This document shows, piece by piece, positions 50,138-58,668 of a stretch of DNA of 64,000 nucleotides. The notes beneath the pieces were generated by a model that saw only the letters and a program-made list of their open reading frames with translations, made no database searches and was not told the origin of the DNA. Within the stretch, counting starts at the first letter, position 1; the number at the start of each line of letters is the position of its first letter. The stretch comes from DASVHS01 sp035468985 (GTDB lineage: Bacteria > Acidobacteriota > Thermoanaerobaculia > Gp7-AA8). The DNA lies in the NCBI GenBank assembly GCA_035468985.1, contig DATISF010000009.1:124001-188000 (forward strand), in the 5' to 3' direction. A program made the position numbers and the translations under genes.

Positions 50138-53095
50138 CATCCCCATCCTCAGCACCTCTGCGAGATGCAGCGGCTGCCGGCCAGTCGCCTGGGCGATCTG
50201 TTCGCGGCAACTGAAACCGTTGGCGATGATCAGCGTGTCCTCGCCCGCCTCGCGAACGGCCGGAAGAATGACGCGCTCACCGGCCCGCATCGACAGCTCG
50301 TAGTGCTGGCGTTCGAACCCGAACGCTCCGGCCATCCCGCAGCAGCCGGAGTCCGGGTGCTCGAGATCGAGGCCGATCTTCCGCAACAGAGCCTCTTCGG
50401 CGTCGAAACGCATCACCGACTTGTGGTGGCAATGCGCCTGCACCAGAGCCTTCTTCTTCAAGGTCGGCAGAGGGAAGTCTTTGTCGCGCTGGATGAACTC
50501 TGAGAGTGTCATCGCCGAGCGGGACAGCTTCTTCGCGTATTCATCCTGCGGAAAGAGATTCAGCAGCTCGTCGCGAAAGACGGAGACGCAGCTCGGCTCG
50601 AGGCCGACGATCGGAAGGCCTTCATCGAGCTCGGATCGCAGCGCGTTCAGAGTCTGCCGCAGCAGCCGTTTCGCCATACCGAGGAATCCCCAGTCGTAGA
50701 GAGGCCGGCCGCAGCAGAGGCTCTGCCGAGGCACCACGACCTCGTACCCCGCGCGCTCGAGAACGTCTGTAGCGGCGAGGGCGGTCGCGGGGAGGAAGTG
50801 ATTGTTGAACGTGTCGGGCCAGAGGAGAACGCGCTTCGATGGAGCGCCGGATCGAGTCGGTGTCGCGGCTGAAGCCGGGGCTCCACCGCGCTTCCTGAAT
50901 TGCTCGACGAATGTCTTCTTCGCGAACTGCGGCATCCGGCGCTCGGGGGCGATGCCGCCCAGCTTCTTCACCAAACCCAAACGCATGAACGCGTTCGCGA
51001 TCCCCGGCGCCAGGCGTGCGGCGCGAGCCCACCAGTAAATCCACCCCATCGCATACGCGGGAGCGGGCCGCAAGCGCCCTTCGTAGTAGTGCGAGAGGAA
51101 TTCCGCTTTGTAAGTCGCCAGGTCGACGCCGGTGGGGCAGTCCCCCTTGCAACCTTTACAGGCGAGGCAAAGGTCGAGTGCATCTTTTACCGCCTCATTC
51201 CGCCAGCTTCGCGGGATCGCCTCGCCGTTGAACATCTCGAACAGCAGGCGCGCGCGACCACGAGTCGAATGTTCCTCCTCCCTCGTGACCTGGTAGCTCG
51301 GGCACATCGTCCCGCCGTCGAGTCGCCGGCACCGGCCGACGCCGACGCAGCGCAGCAGGGCATGACTCATGGTGTGGTCTTCGGCGAATGCGAAATGGGT
51401 CTCCGGCTTCCACGGCGCATAGCCGGCGCCGAGGCGGAGGTTCTCGTCGGGCTGGTAGGGATCGATCAGCTTGCCCGGATTCATTTTCCAGTCGGGATCC
51501 CACACCGACTTGAAGTCGCGGAAGGCCTGGATCAGCTCGGGACCGAACATCTTCTCGAGCAGTGCTCCGCGCGCCTGGCCGTCGCCATGCTCGCCGGAGA
51601 TCGATCCGCCATACGACGTGACGATGTCCGCGGCTTCGTCGATGAAGGCACGGAACTTCGCGATGCCTTCCTTCGACATCATGTCGAAGTTCGTCCGCGT
51701 GTGGACGCAGCCCTGGCCGAAGTGACCGTAGAAATCGCCGCCGTATCCGTAGCGGTCGAGAAGTTTTCGGAGGTCGCGGAGATAACCGCCGAGTTTTTCC
51801 GGCGCCACCGCGGCGTCCTCCCATCCTTCCCACATCAGCGGCTTGCCCGGCACGTGTGCCGTTGCGCCGAGACCCGACTCGCGCACAGCCCAGATCATCC
51901 GCTCCTGTCGCTTGTTCTCCATGAGGCGCATGGCGGGAGCGGCGGCACCGCGCGACAAGGCATTCATCATCCGGCGCGCGTTCGCATCCGCCTCGCCCTG
52001 CGACTGTCCGCCGAATTCGACGAGTAACCAGCCACCGCCCGGCGGCACGAGGGCCAGCCCTTCCGGATGCATGTTCTTCTGCTTCATGTCGCGGACGAGA
52101 AGATCGTCGAAGCCTTCCAGTCCGATCGGCTTGAACTCGAGAAGGCGGGGCACGTCGTCCGCCGCGTCGTAGATCGTCGGATATCCGAGAACCACGAGCG
52201 CGCGCGATGGCGGAGAGTCGACGAGGCGGCATTTCGCTTCGAGCACGATCGCGCACGTGCACTCGCTTCCGACGAGCGAGCGCGCCACGTGGAATCCGTT
52301 TTCCGGCAGCAGCTCGTCGAGGTTGTAGCCCGACACGCGGCGTGGGATTCTCGGAAAGCGTTTGCGCACCAATTCGCCGTAGCGATCGCGGATTTCGCGC
52401 AACCGTGAATAGATCTGCGCCGGACGGCCTGACGTCTTTGCGATGTGCTCGTCGGTCGGTTTGCCGACGCGCATGCGCGTCCCGTCGTAGAGCAGCACGT
52501 CCAACTCTTCGATGTTGTCCACGGTCTTCCCGGCCATGAGCGCATGCACGCCGCAGGAGTTGTTGCCGATCATGCCGCCGATCGTGCAGTGCGAGTGGGT
52601 GGCTGGATCGGGACCGAATGTGAGCTTGTGCAGCTCGGCCCGCGCGCGGAGATCGTCGAGCACGATGCCCGGCTGTACGCGCGCGAATTTGCGATCGGCA
52701 TCGAGCTCGACGACCGCGTTCATGTACTTCGAGAAATCGAGCACCACGGCGACGTTGCAGCACTGGCCGGCCAGGCTCGTGCCGGCTCCGCGCGCCAGAA
52801 TCGGCGCGCCGAACTTTCGCGCCAGCTCGACGGTGGCAACGACATCGTCGGCGCGCTTCGGAACGACCACGCCAATCGGCACCTGACGATAGTTCGACGC
52901 GTCGGTGGCATAGAGAGCCCGCGCACCGTCGTCGAACCGAACCTCCCCCTCGATCGAACGCCCGAGCGCAGCGGCCAGCGCGGCCGCGTCGACGTTCAGC
53001 TTCTGCAATCGATCGCTCTGAGTGAGGCGATCGCGGACGCTACGCTCGCGATGAGGAAACGGAACGGGATCGTAGCGGTTGATCTCTCTGCTCAT
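50123..53095 (-). CDS. FAD-linked oxidase fused to Fe-S (GlcD-GlcF/D-lactate dehydrogenase-like) domain
   Basis: A 990-residue flavoprotein that oxidises a 2-hydroxyacid (D-lactate or glycolate class) and passes electrons through Fe-S centres, probably to the quinone pool. Residues about 60-530: FAD domain with PILARGAGTSLAGQ, THSHCTIGGMIGNNSCG and SISGEHGDGQARG. Residues about 600-720: two 4Fe-4S motifs, CVGVGRCRRLDGGTMCPSY and CLACKGCKGDCPTG. The C-terminal CCG-domain has LCCGRPLYDWG and GCCGMAGAFG. A segment RGGAPASAATPTRSGAPSK (about 737-753) is encoded by a family B repeat. The last residues and stop are encoded by a family A hairpin. Single-chain fusions like this are common in high-GC bacteria. 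Confidence 0.92.
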   Translation of the reverse strand: MSREINRYDPVPFPHRERSVRDRLTQSDRLQKLNVDAAALAAALGRSIEGEVRFDDGARALYATDASNYRQVPIGVVVPKRADDVVATVELARKFGAPILARGAGTSLAGQCCNVAVVLDFSKYMNAVVELDADRKFARVQPGIVLDDLRARAELHKLTFGPDPATHSHCTIGGMIGNNSCGVHALMAGKTVDNIEELDVLLYDGTRMRVGKPTDEHIAKTSGRPAQIYSRLREIRDRYGELVRKRFPRIPRRVSGYNLDELLPENGFHVARSLVGSECTCAIVLEAKCRLVDSPPSRALVVLGYPTIYDAADDVPRLLEFKPIGLEGFDDLLVRDMKQKNMHPEGLALVPPGGGWLLVEFGGQSQGEADANARRMMNALSRGAAAPAMRLMENKRQERMIWAVRESGLGATAHVPGKPLMWEGWEDAAVAPEKLGGYLRDLRKLLDRYGYGGDFYGHFGQGCVHTRTNFDMMSKEGIAKFRAFIDEAADIVTSYGGSISGEHGDGQARGALLEKMFGPELIQAFRDFKSVWDPDWKMNPGKLIDPYQPDENLRLGAGYAPWKPETHFAFAEDHTMSHALLRCVGVGRCRRLDGGTMCPSYQVTREEEHSTRGRARLLFEMFNGEAIPRSWRNEAVKDALDLCLACKGCKGDCPTGVDLATYKAEFLSHYYEGRLRPAPAYAMGWIYWWARAARLAPGIANAFMRLGLVKKLGGIAPERRMPQFAKKTFVEQFRKRGGAPASAATPTRSGAPSKRVLLWPDTFNNHFLPATALAATDVLERAGYEVVVPRQSLCCGRPLYDWGFLGMAKRLLRQTLNALRSELDEGLPIVGLEPSCVSVFRDELLNLFPQDEYAKKLSRSAMTLSEFIQRDKDFPLPTLKKKALVQAHCHHKSVMRFDAEEALLRKIGLDLEHPDSGCCGMAGAFGFERQHYELSMRAGERVILPAVREAGEDTLIIANGFSCREQIAQATGRQPLHLAEVLRMGMETSF
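50839..50885. repeat. Family B element in frame inside the FAD/Fe-S gene
   Basis: TGGAGCGCCGGATCGAGTCG, then GCGGCTGAAGCCGGGGCTCC and A; TGGAGC / GGGGCTCCA termini are those of family B. It encodes a Pro/Ala/Gly-rich linker between the Fe-S and CCG domains. Confidence 0.7.
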
Positions 53096-53168
53096 TCCAG
53101 CGACAGCTTACCGCCGCACTGCGAATCCCGAACCCCGAATCCGAATCCCGGGTTAGCATCCTTGCCGA

Positions 53169-54119
53169 GTGACCCGGCTTCTTCATCTCGTCTCACGCTA
53201 CGGCACGCCGCTGGTGTGGCTGAACGTGTTTCTCGAGCAGATCGGCGCGCCGATCCCGGCCGTGCCGACGTTGATCATCGCCGGGGCGCTGGCGCGCGAC
53301 GGCAAGATGTCGTCGACGATGCTTCTGGCGGGCTCCGTCGTCGCTTCACTTGTCGCCGACTGGATCTGGTTCCTCCTCGGACGCCGTCTCGGCTATCGCG
53401 TGCTCAAGACGCTCTGCCGAATCTCGCTTTCCCCGGACTCATGCGTTCGCGAAACGGAATCGCGATTCGAGCGCTGGGGCATGCGCTCGCTGCTCATCGC
53501 CAAATTCGTCCCGGGCTTCTCGACGGTCGCGCCGCCGCTCGCCGGAGCCAGCAAACGCTCGACCGGCGAGTTCCTGATTTATGACGGCATCGGCGCGTTT
53601 CTCTGGGCGGGCCTCGCGGTCGCCGCGGGGCGCATCTTTCACCGCGCGATCGACCGCTTGCTGGCGTCGCTCGAACAGCTCGGAATGTGGGCCGTCCTGC
53701 TCGTGGTCTCGATCGTCCTCGTGTTCATGGTGATCAAGTGGTGGCAGCGATTCCGGTTCCTGCAGCAGCTACGGCTGGCACGCGTCACTCCGGAAGAAGT
53801 GATGCGGATGATCGAGTCCGGCGGAGCGCCGATGATCATCGACGTGCGCACGCCGTCCGCGCAGCGCCGCGATCCGCGGCATCTCCCTCGCGCGCTCATC
53901 GTCCCGACCGACAACCTTCCCGAACGCCTGGCCGGCATCCCGCGCGACCGCGAGATCATCCTCTACTGCACGTGACCCAACGAGGCATCAGCGGCCCGTG
54001 TGGCTCGCGCGCTGATGGAACACGGATTCGACCACGTGCGCCCGCTCGCCGGAGGGCTCGAGGCGTGGGTGGAGCGCGGCTATCCCGTCGACGACTTCAC
54101 TCCTTCAGAACTTCCATGA
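53169..54119 (+). CDS. DedA membrane protein fused to rhodanese domain, with in-frame UGA (candidate selenoprotein)
   Basis: Residues 1-200 form a DedA/SNARE-associated membrane domain (VFLEQIGAPIPAVPTLIIAG, VADWIWFLLGRRLGYRV, LIAKFVPGFSTVAPPLAGAS). Residues about 210-316 are a rhodanese: LRLARVTPEEVMRMIESG, MIIDVRTPSAQ, and EIILYCT followed by UGA at 53973-53975. Translation continues in the same frame as PNEASAARVARALMEHGFD and VRPLAGGLEAWVERGYP to a UGA at 54117, exactly the family pattern where the usual sequence is YCxCPNE. So the UGA replaces a Cys. A perfect 8-bp stem (CATCAGCG/CGCTGATG) lies 10 nt after the UGA. Either Sec insertion, a recent nonsense mutation or a base error explains this. 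Start is GTG 53169. If UGA stops, the product lacks half the rhodanese domain. Confidence 0.8.
53986..54017 (+). promoter_or_regulatory. bSECIS-like stem-loop after in-frame UGA
   Basis: CATCAGCG (53986-53993) pairs with CGCTGATG (54010-54017). GGCC/GGCT pairs inside leave an apical loop CGTGT, 22-26 nt after the UGA, with G at its second position. This fits the published bacterial SECIS constraints (apical loop 16-37 nt after UGA, G among its first two bases). The sequence is also coding, so chance cannot be excluded. Confidence 0.5.
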
Positions 54120-55347
54120 GGTAGTCGGTCACGTCGTCCGAGTGGACCAGCGAGAGCTTCGAGACGATCTCGCGCTTGAGCGCCGGATCCTTTTCCTTGC
54201 GTGCGAGGCTGACGAGCGCTTTTCCGTTCTGCTGCACGAACAGCGACATGATGACCGCTCGCTTCACCTCGGCGCTCGAGTCGTTGTCATACAACGAGAC
54301 GAGGAGATCGCCGGTGTTCTTCTTTCCGAGGAAGCCGATGTTGCGGACGGCCGTGGCGCGGAGTTGCGGGTCTTTTTCGGTGCGCGCGATCTCGGCGAGC
54401 TTCTCGGCATTGCCGCCGATGAACATCGCCTGGATGATCTGCTTGCGGATCGGGACGGCCAGCTCCTTCTGATACAGATCGGCGAGCTCGCCGCGCGCTC
54501 CGATGATGCCGAGCTGCCGCACGGCCTCGCCGCGGAGGTCAAGGTTCGGTTCCGTCTTCGCGACCACGAGAAGGCGATCCCGGTCCTGGCCGATCATGTA
54601 CGACCTGAGGATGTTGCGCTTGATCGTGACGTCGCTCGTCGTCGAGTACACATCGGCAAGCAACTTTCTCGAGCTGTCGTCGCCCATGATGCCGAGGAAC
54701 TTGATGGCCTGGCCCTGGACGTCGCGATGGGCGTTGTCGCGTGCCGCACGGCCAATCACTTCGATCGCACGCGGCGAGTGTGACTGGCTGACGATGAAGA
54801 TGGCCCGCTCCTTCATCCGCGATGAGCCGTTGCCGATGATGATCTTCTCCAGGATGGGCAGCGCCTTCTCCGAATCCGTGAACATCAGGCCGTTGATGGC
54901 CATCAGCTTCACGTCGTCGTCAGCGAGCTGGTCGGGCTCGACGTGCTGACCGGACGACTGCCGGATCTCGACCTCGAGCGCGTTTCCGTCTTCCGTCCAG
55001 TGACTGCTCGGGAATGCCTTGCGGAGCTCGATCAGCGACGCGAGCGCCTCGGCGCTCTGTCCGAGCTCCTTCTGAGCCATGGCGAGCCAGTACAGCGCGC
55101 CGTCGGCGTGCTCGCCTTTCATCTGCGCGACTCTCCGGAACGCGCGCACAGCGCCGCTCCAGTCTTTCTCGTCGAGCGCGCCGGTTCCCTGGTCGTAGAG
55201 TTCGGCTTCGCGGTCGACTCGAGCCTCGGTTCTTGTGCGCTCCCGCTCCTTCGTTTTGTCGCGTTCCGGCGCGCCGGTGATCGCCAGCGCAGGTGACGCA
55301 GCGAGCAGCGCGATGATCAAGCTAGATGCGATTCGATTCGTGGCCAT
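54097..55347 (-). CDS. Secreted HEAT-repeat protein
   Basis: A 416-residue protein with a signal peptide (MATNRIASSLIIALLAASPA, cleavage near ALA-I), an acidic/basic linker, and a region of about 60 residues with tetratricopeptide-like helices (AVRAFRRVAQMKGEHADGAL, YWLAMAQKELGQ), followed by ten or so HEAT-like repeats: MKERAIFIVSQSHSPRAIEV, VQGQAIKFLGIMGDDSSRKL, LRGEAVRQLGIIGARGELAD, LRATAVRNIGFLGKKNTGDL. ATG 55347 has GAGG seven nt upstream. It overlaps the anti-sigma gene by 26 bp and the UGA-containing DedA gene at its 3' end. It is in the sigma/anti-sigma operon, so it may act in the same envelope-stress response. Confidence 0.85.
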   Translation of the reverse strand: MATNRIASSLIIALLAASPALAITGAPERDKTKERERTRTEARVDREAELYDQGTGALDEKDWSGAVRAFRRVAQMKGEHADGALYWLAMAQKELGQSAEALASLIELRKAFPSSHWTEDGNALEVEIRQSSGQHVEPDQLADDDVKLMAINGLMFTDSEKALPILEKIIIGNGSSRMKERAIFIVSQSHSPRAIEVIGRAARDNAHRDVQGQAIKFLGIMGDDSSRKLLADVYSTTSDVTIKRNILRSYMIGQDRDRLLVVAKTEPNLDLRGEAVRQLGIIGARGELADLYQKELAVPIRKQIIQAMFIGGNAEKLAEIARTEKDPQLRATAVRNIGFLGKKNTGDLLVSLYDNDSSAEVKRAVIMSLFVQQNGKALVSLARKEKDPALKREIVSKLSLVHSDDVTDYLMEVLKE

Positions 55348-56083
55348 TGTCATTCCTCGGATGATGAGTGGTTTCTGCGCTGATGACGCGCACTTTGAAA
55401 AGCAGACCCTTCGCCTCGATGCGCCTCTGAAGCTCGGCGACATCTTCGGCACTCAGTTTCGCGCCGGCGTGTGAGATCTCGATGAGCACCGGCTCGATGT
55501 CGGCGAGGATCGAGGCGATCCGCTGATTTCCGTCCTGTGCGGCCGTCTGCCGATAGATGCGGTTTGCGGAGACGAGCTCGCCGGCGCGGCGGCTCTCCTG
55601 CCCGAAGTCGAGCGTTTTCTGCGGATCAGCGTTCGCCAGCTCGAGCAGGATGCGCTCCGTGCTGTCGAGGTGATCGCCGACGACGAGAAGCAGGACCTTC
55701 TCGCCCTGCTCCGTGGAGGGGCGGCCGTCCGCGGCCGCCGCGGTGGCGGTTGCGATCGGAGCCGTCGCGCGAGGGCGCCCGACGCTCCACCACTGTCCGG
55801 CGAAGAATGCGAACGCCAGGGCGGCAGCGGCGGCGAGTCCCGTGATCCATCCGGCGCGACGTCGCTGGCTCCCGAGTTTCCACCGGACTCTCGTCCAGAC
55901 TTGATCGCCGTACGCATCGCCGCGTTCGGGAACGGGAGCGTCGGTGACCAGCAAGAGGACGCCGCGGATCGATTCGTATTCGGCGCCGCACGTCGGGCAG
56001 GCGCCCAGGTGTTCGCCGGCGGTCTCCGCATCGTCGTCGCGGTAGTAATGCGCGACGAGCTGTTCTTCGGTCAGGTGTTGCAT
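55322..56083 (-). CDS. Anti-sigma factor with zinc-finger (zf-HC2) domain
   Basis: A 253-residue transmembrane regulator. The N-terminus has the anti-sigma zinc motif HLGACPTCGAEYE (H-x3-C-x2-C), one TM at about 82-98 (TGLAAAAALAFAFFAG), and a periplasmic/extracytoplasmic domain with VVGDHLDSTERILLELANA and a coiled coil near the end (AEDVAELQRRIEAKG). It overlaps the ECF sigma gene by 13 bp and the HEAT gene by 26 bp, so the three are one operon. It should hold the sigma factor at the membrane until a signal is sensed. Confidence 0.87.
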   Translation of the reverse strand: MQHLTEEQLVAHYYRDDDAETAGEHLGACPTCGAEYESIRGVLLLVTDAPVPERGDAYGDQVWTRVRWKLGSQRRRAGWITGLAAAAALAFAFFAGQWWSVGRPRATAPIATATAAAADGRPSTEQGEKVLLLVVGDHLDSTERILLELANADPQKTLDFGQESRRAGELVSANRIYRQTAAQDGNQRIASILADIEPVLIEISHAGAKLSAEDVAELQRRIEAKGLLFKVRVISAETTHHPRNDNGHESNRI

Positions 56084-56655
56084 GGGGTTGTCCTCACCAG
56101 CGGCCCGAGTGATTCGCGGAGCTTCCGCACGGCGCGGAAGATCGTGTGCTTCGCGGCGTTCACCTGAATGCCGAGTGTCCTGCCGATTTCCTCGACCGGC
56201 ATTCCTTCGAAGTGACGGAGCACGAACGCGGTGCGCTCGTTTCCGCTGAGCCGCTCCAGGGCCGCGAGCACGTGCTTCTGCATCTCGGCGCTCAGCAGCA
56301 GACGATCTGGTTGCGGATCGGCGGATTCGAACTCGCGCGTCATCTCGTCATCCTCTGTGTTGTTGCTGACGCGGTGTTTCTCATGACGGACGCGCGAGCG
56401 GAGCAGGTCGAGCGAGCAATTGACGGCGATTCTGTGCAGCCACGTGCCGAAATTCGCTCGCTCCTCGAATCTCCCCATCTGCCGATAGGCACGAAGGAAG
56501 GTTTCCTGCACCACATCGTCTGCGTCATGTTCGTTTCCTGTCATGCGATAAGCGACCCGGAAGATGGTCCGGCTGTGTCGTTCGACGAGAGTCCGGAACG
56601 CGTCGGCGTCGCCGCTCCGCGCTCGGCTCACGGCCGCGACGTCGGTCATCTCCAT
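56071..56655 (-). CDS. ECF sigma factor
   Basis: A 194-residue sigma factor. Region 2: DAFRTLVERHSRTIFRVAYR, MTGNEHDADDVVQETFLRAY, FGTWLHRIAVNCSLDLLRS. Region 4: LERLSGNERTAFVLRHFEGM, PVEEIGRTLGIQVNAAKHTI, FRAVRKLR. This is an RpoE-like ECF sigma. Start is at Met 56655 or 56649. The next genes downstream are the anti-sigma factor and the HEAT-repeat protein, which it probably autoregulates. It diverges from the DUF2905 gene across 40 bp. Confidence 0.92.
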   Translation of the reverse strand: MEMTDVAAVSRARSGDADAFRTLVERHSRTIFRVAYRMTGNEHDADDVVQETFLRAYRQMGRFEERANFGTWLHRIAVNCSLDLLRSRVRHEKHRVSNNTEDDEMTREFESADPQPDRLLLSAEMQKHVLAALERLSGNERTAFVLRHFEGMPVEEIGRTLGIQVNAAKHTIFRAVRKLRESLGPLVRTTPCNT

Positions 56656-56695
56656 CTCGAACCGGTTAGACTCGGAAATCGAAGAGCGGTTAGTC

Positions 56696-56906
56696 ATGCG
56701 TGACGTCGGACGGATCCTCATCATCGCCGGCCTCGTCCTGGTCGTGGCCGGTATCGCCTTCACGGCGCTGCCGCGCTTCGGGCTCGGGCCGGCTACCGGG
56801 CGATTTCGTCTACCGCCGCGGCAACTTCACCTTGTACGTGCCGTTGATGACGTCGATTTTGCTCTCGATCGCCCTGACCGTGATCCTCTGGCTGTTTCGG
56901 AGATAG
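56696..56906 (+). pseudogene. DUF2905 small membrane protein, frameshifted
   Basis: From ATG 56696 the first frame reads MRDVGRILIIAGLVLVVAGI, AFTALPRFGLG, then departs from the family. The +1-shifted frame continues as GRLPGDFVYRRGNFTLYVPL, MTSILLSIALTVILWLFRR and a stop at 56904. DUF2905 proteins normally read G-L-G-R-L-P-G-D-x-x-Y-R-R-G-N without a break. One extra G in the run CTCGGGCCGG (near 56792) explains the shift. It may be a real mutation, a sequencing or assembly error, or rarely a programmed shift. If joined, the product is about 69 residues with two TMs. It is divergent from the sigma factor. Confidence 0.75.
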
Positions 56907-56972
56907 CGTCACGAAGACGAAACCTATCCTTCGCTGGAACGTAACGTCATAGGTACAGACAGCGGAGGCTTC

Positions 56973-57800
56973 ATGAGACGGTCTGCTCTGCTCATCGCCG
57001 TGGCGATGGCATGGGCGCTCAACGACTCCGCCGCGACGCAGCGGCCGCTGATCGTGACTTCACAGGATCATTCGCTCGCAGACAGCGATGACTGCGCGTC
57101 GTTCTACACGCAGAGCACGACGTCCTTGCCGTCCCAGGCCAGCTCTCAGGAACAGCGACGGCTCAGCCTCATCGGGGTCGACCTCCTGCACGTCCGGACG
57201 AGCAACGCGGGAGGCGTCGCCGTTCGGGGATGGGACCGGCCCTTCGCTCGCCTCACCATCTGCAAGTACGCCGCGGGACTGACCGAGCCGCAGGCGCAGA
57301 GAACACTCCAGGACGTTGGCGTCGCCGTCAGCCCCGGCGAGATCGTCGCGCATGGCCCCGAGGCGACCACCACGCAGACGTGGTGGGTGCACATGATTCT
57401 TCGCGTGCCCCGAACCGCCAATGTCGACGTCCAGGCCGCGAACGGCGGAATCGCCGTGCGGAACATGACCGGCCGCGTCAGCGCCCAGGCCACGAACGGT
57501 GGAATCTCGCTCGCGTCGTGCAGCGGCGAGAATCGCATCGCCACCGAGAACGGCGGGATCTCACTCGACAAGATCGACCGCGTGAACGCCACGACGCAGA
57601 ACGGGCCCATCGCGTTCAAGTTGCACGACGCCGCCGTACCGGCCCTGGAAGCTCGCACCGACGACGAGATCGTCTGCAGGCTCAAGGTCTGCTCCGACGG
57701 ATGGAGCGCCGACCGCAAGCGTCTGCGCATCGGCACCTCCGCGCCGCAGATCCGGCTGATGACGAATACCGCGCCGATTCTGATCGAACAGGTGCGGTGA
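56973..57800 (+). CDS. Secreted DUF4097-like beta-helix protein
   Basis: A 275-residue protein with signal peptide MRRSALLIAVAMAWALNDSA (cleavage near SAA). The C-terminal half has repeats of the DUF4097 type: VDVQAANGGIAVRNMTGRVS, AQATNGGISLASCSGENRIA, TENGGISLDKIDRVNA, TTQNGPIAFKLH. Each N-G-x-I rung is one turn of a predicted beta-helix or beta-roll. These proteins lie in cell-envelope stress loci. It is 66 bp after the DUF2905 gene and may be cotranscribed with it. Function unknown. Confidence 0.82.
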   Translation: MRRSALLIAVAMAWALNDSAATQRPLIVTSQDHSLADSDDCASFYTQSTTSLPSQASSQEQRRLSLIGVDLLHVRTSNAGGVAVRGWDRPFARLTICKYAAGLTEPQAQRTLQDVGVAVSPGEIVAHGPEATTTQTWWVHMILRVPRTANVDVQAANGGIAVRNMTGRVSAQATNGGISLASCSGENRIATENGGISLDKIDRVNATTQNGPIAFKLHDAAVPALEARTDDEIVCRLKVCSDGWSADRKRLRIGTSAPQIRLMTNTAPILIEQVR

Positions 57801-57854
57801 GCCCGGCGGCCTCCGCCGTTGACTGGTACCGGCCATGCAGTCGTCGTGGCTGAC

Positions 57855-58667
57855 ATGACAGCTGAAGCGGTGGCCACCGTCATCGATCCGCAGGCCCGCG
57901 ATTTCTACGTTCGCGCCCTCGGCAAGCTCGACAGTGCCGGCGTGCCGTACCTCGTTGGCGGTGCCTATGCCTTCGCCCGTTACACCGGTATCGAACGGCA
58001 CACGAAAGACCTCGACATCTTCATCAGGCGCTCCGATTTCGATCGTGCGGCGGAAGTGCTGTTGGGCGCCGGATATCGGACCGAGCTCACGTTTCCGCAT
58101 TGGATCGGAAAAGCGTGGAACGGCGACGACTTCATCGATCTCATCTTCAGCGCGGGCAACGCCGTCGCCGAAGTCGATGACTTGTGGTTCCGCTACGCGG
58201 TGCCCGAGACCGTCCTCGGCATGGACGTCCGGCTCATTCCGGCCGAAGAAATGTTGTGGTCGAAGGGACTGATCATGGAGCGGGAGCGGTTCGACGGCGC
58301 CGACGTCGCGCACGTGCTGCACGCTGTCGGTTCAAAGCTCGACTGGAAGCGCCTGATCCGCCGTTACGCCGGTTATTGGCGCGTCCTCTACGCGCACGTG
58401 ATCCTCTTCGGTTTCACCTATCCCTTCGATCGTTCGCGAATTCCGAGGTGGGTGATGGAGGAGTTCGCCGCGCGCCTGGCGAAGGAGCTGACTCAGCCCG
58501 ATGCGAAGGAGACGATCTGCTACGGCACGATCATCTCGCGCCAGCAGTACCTGAAGGATGTGGAGGAATGGGGTTATAAAGATGCACGCCTCGACCCTCT
58601 CGGGAACATGACCGCCGAGGAGATCGCGGAATGGACGAAAGGCATCGAGGTGGACGGAGCGAAATGA
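57855..58667 (+). CDS. Nucleotidyltransferase-fold protein
   Basis: A 270-residue protein with GVPYLVGGAYAFARYTGIER and HTKDLDIFIRRSDFDRAAEV, the GG-x-A...R-x-T-x-D-x-D pattern of a minimal nucleotidyltransferase (MNT/DUF6036-like). The second Asp pair is in DLDIF. The rest is helical (WKRLIRRYAGYWRVLYAHVI, and the C-terminal MTAEEIAEWTKG). Such proteins modify tRNA or antitoxin partners or are remnant aminoglycoside-type transferases; no HEPN partner is adjacent. Start ATG 57855; TTG 57819 is also possible. It is one base from the metallophosphoesterase start (TGAAATG). Confidence 0.8.
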   Translation: MTAEAVATVIDPQARDFYVRALGKLDSAGVPYLVGGAYAFARYTGIERHTKDLDIFIRRSDFDRAAEVLLGAGYRTELTFPHWIGKAWNGDDFIDLIFSAGNAVAEVDDLWFRYAVPETVLGMDVRLIPAEEMLWSKGLIMERERFDGADVAHVLHAVGSKLDWKRLIRRYAGYWRVLYAHVILFGFTYPFDRSRIPRWVMEEFAARLAKELTQPDAKETICYGTIISRQQYLKDVEEWGYKDARLDPLGNMTAEEIAEWTKGIEVDGAK

Positions 58668-58668
58668 A

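Noticed and set aside
53986..54017. Transcription terminator for a truncated DedA protein
   Set aside because: The stem has no T-run and the sequence after the UGA keeps rhodanese coding conservation, so a SECIS-like role fits better.
56696..56906. Programmed frameshift in the DUF2905 gene
   Set aside because: No slippery heptamer, stimulatory pseudoknot or known precedent; a G-run indel is simpler.
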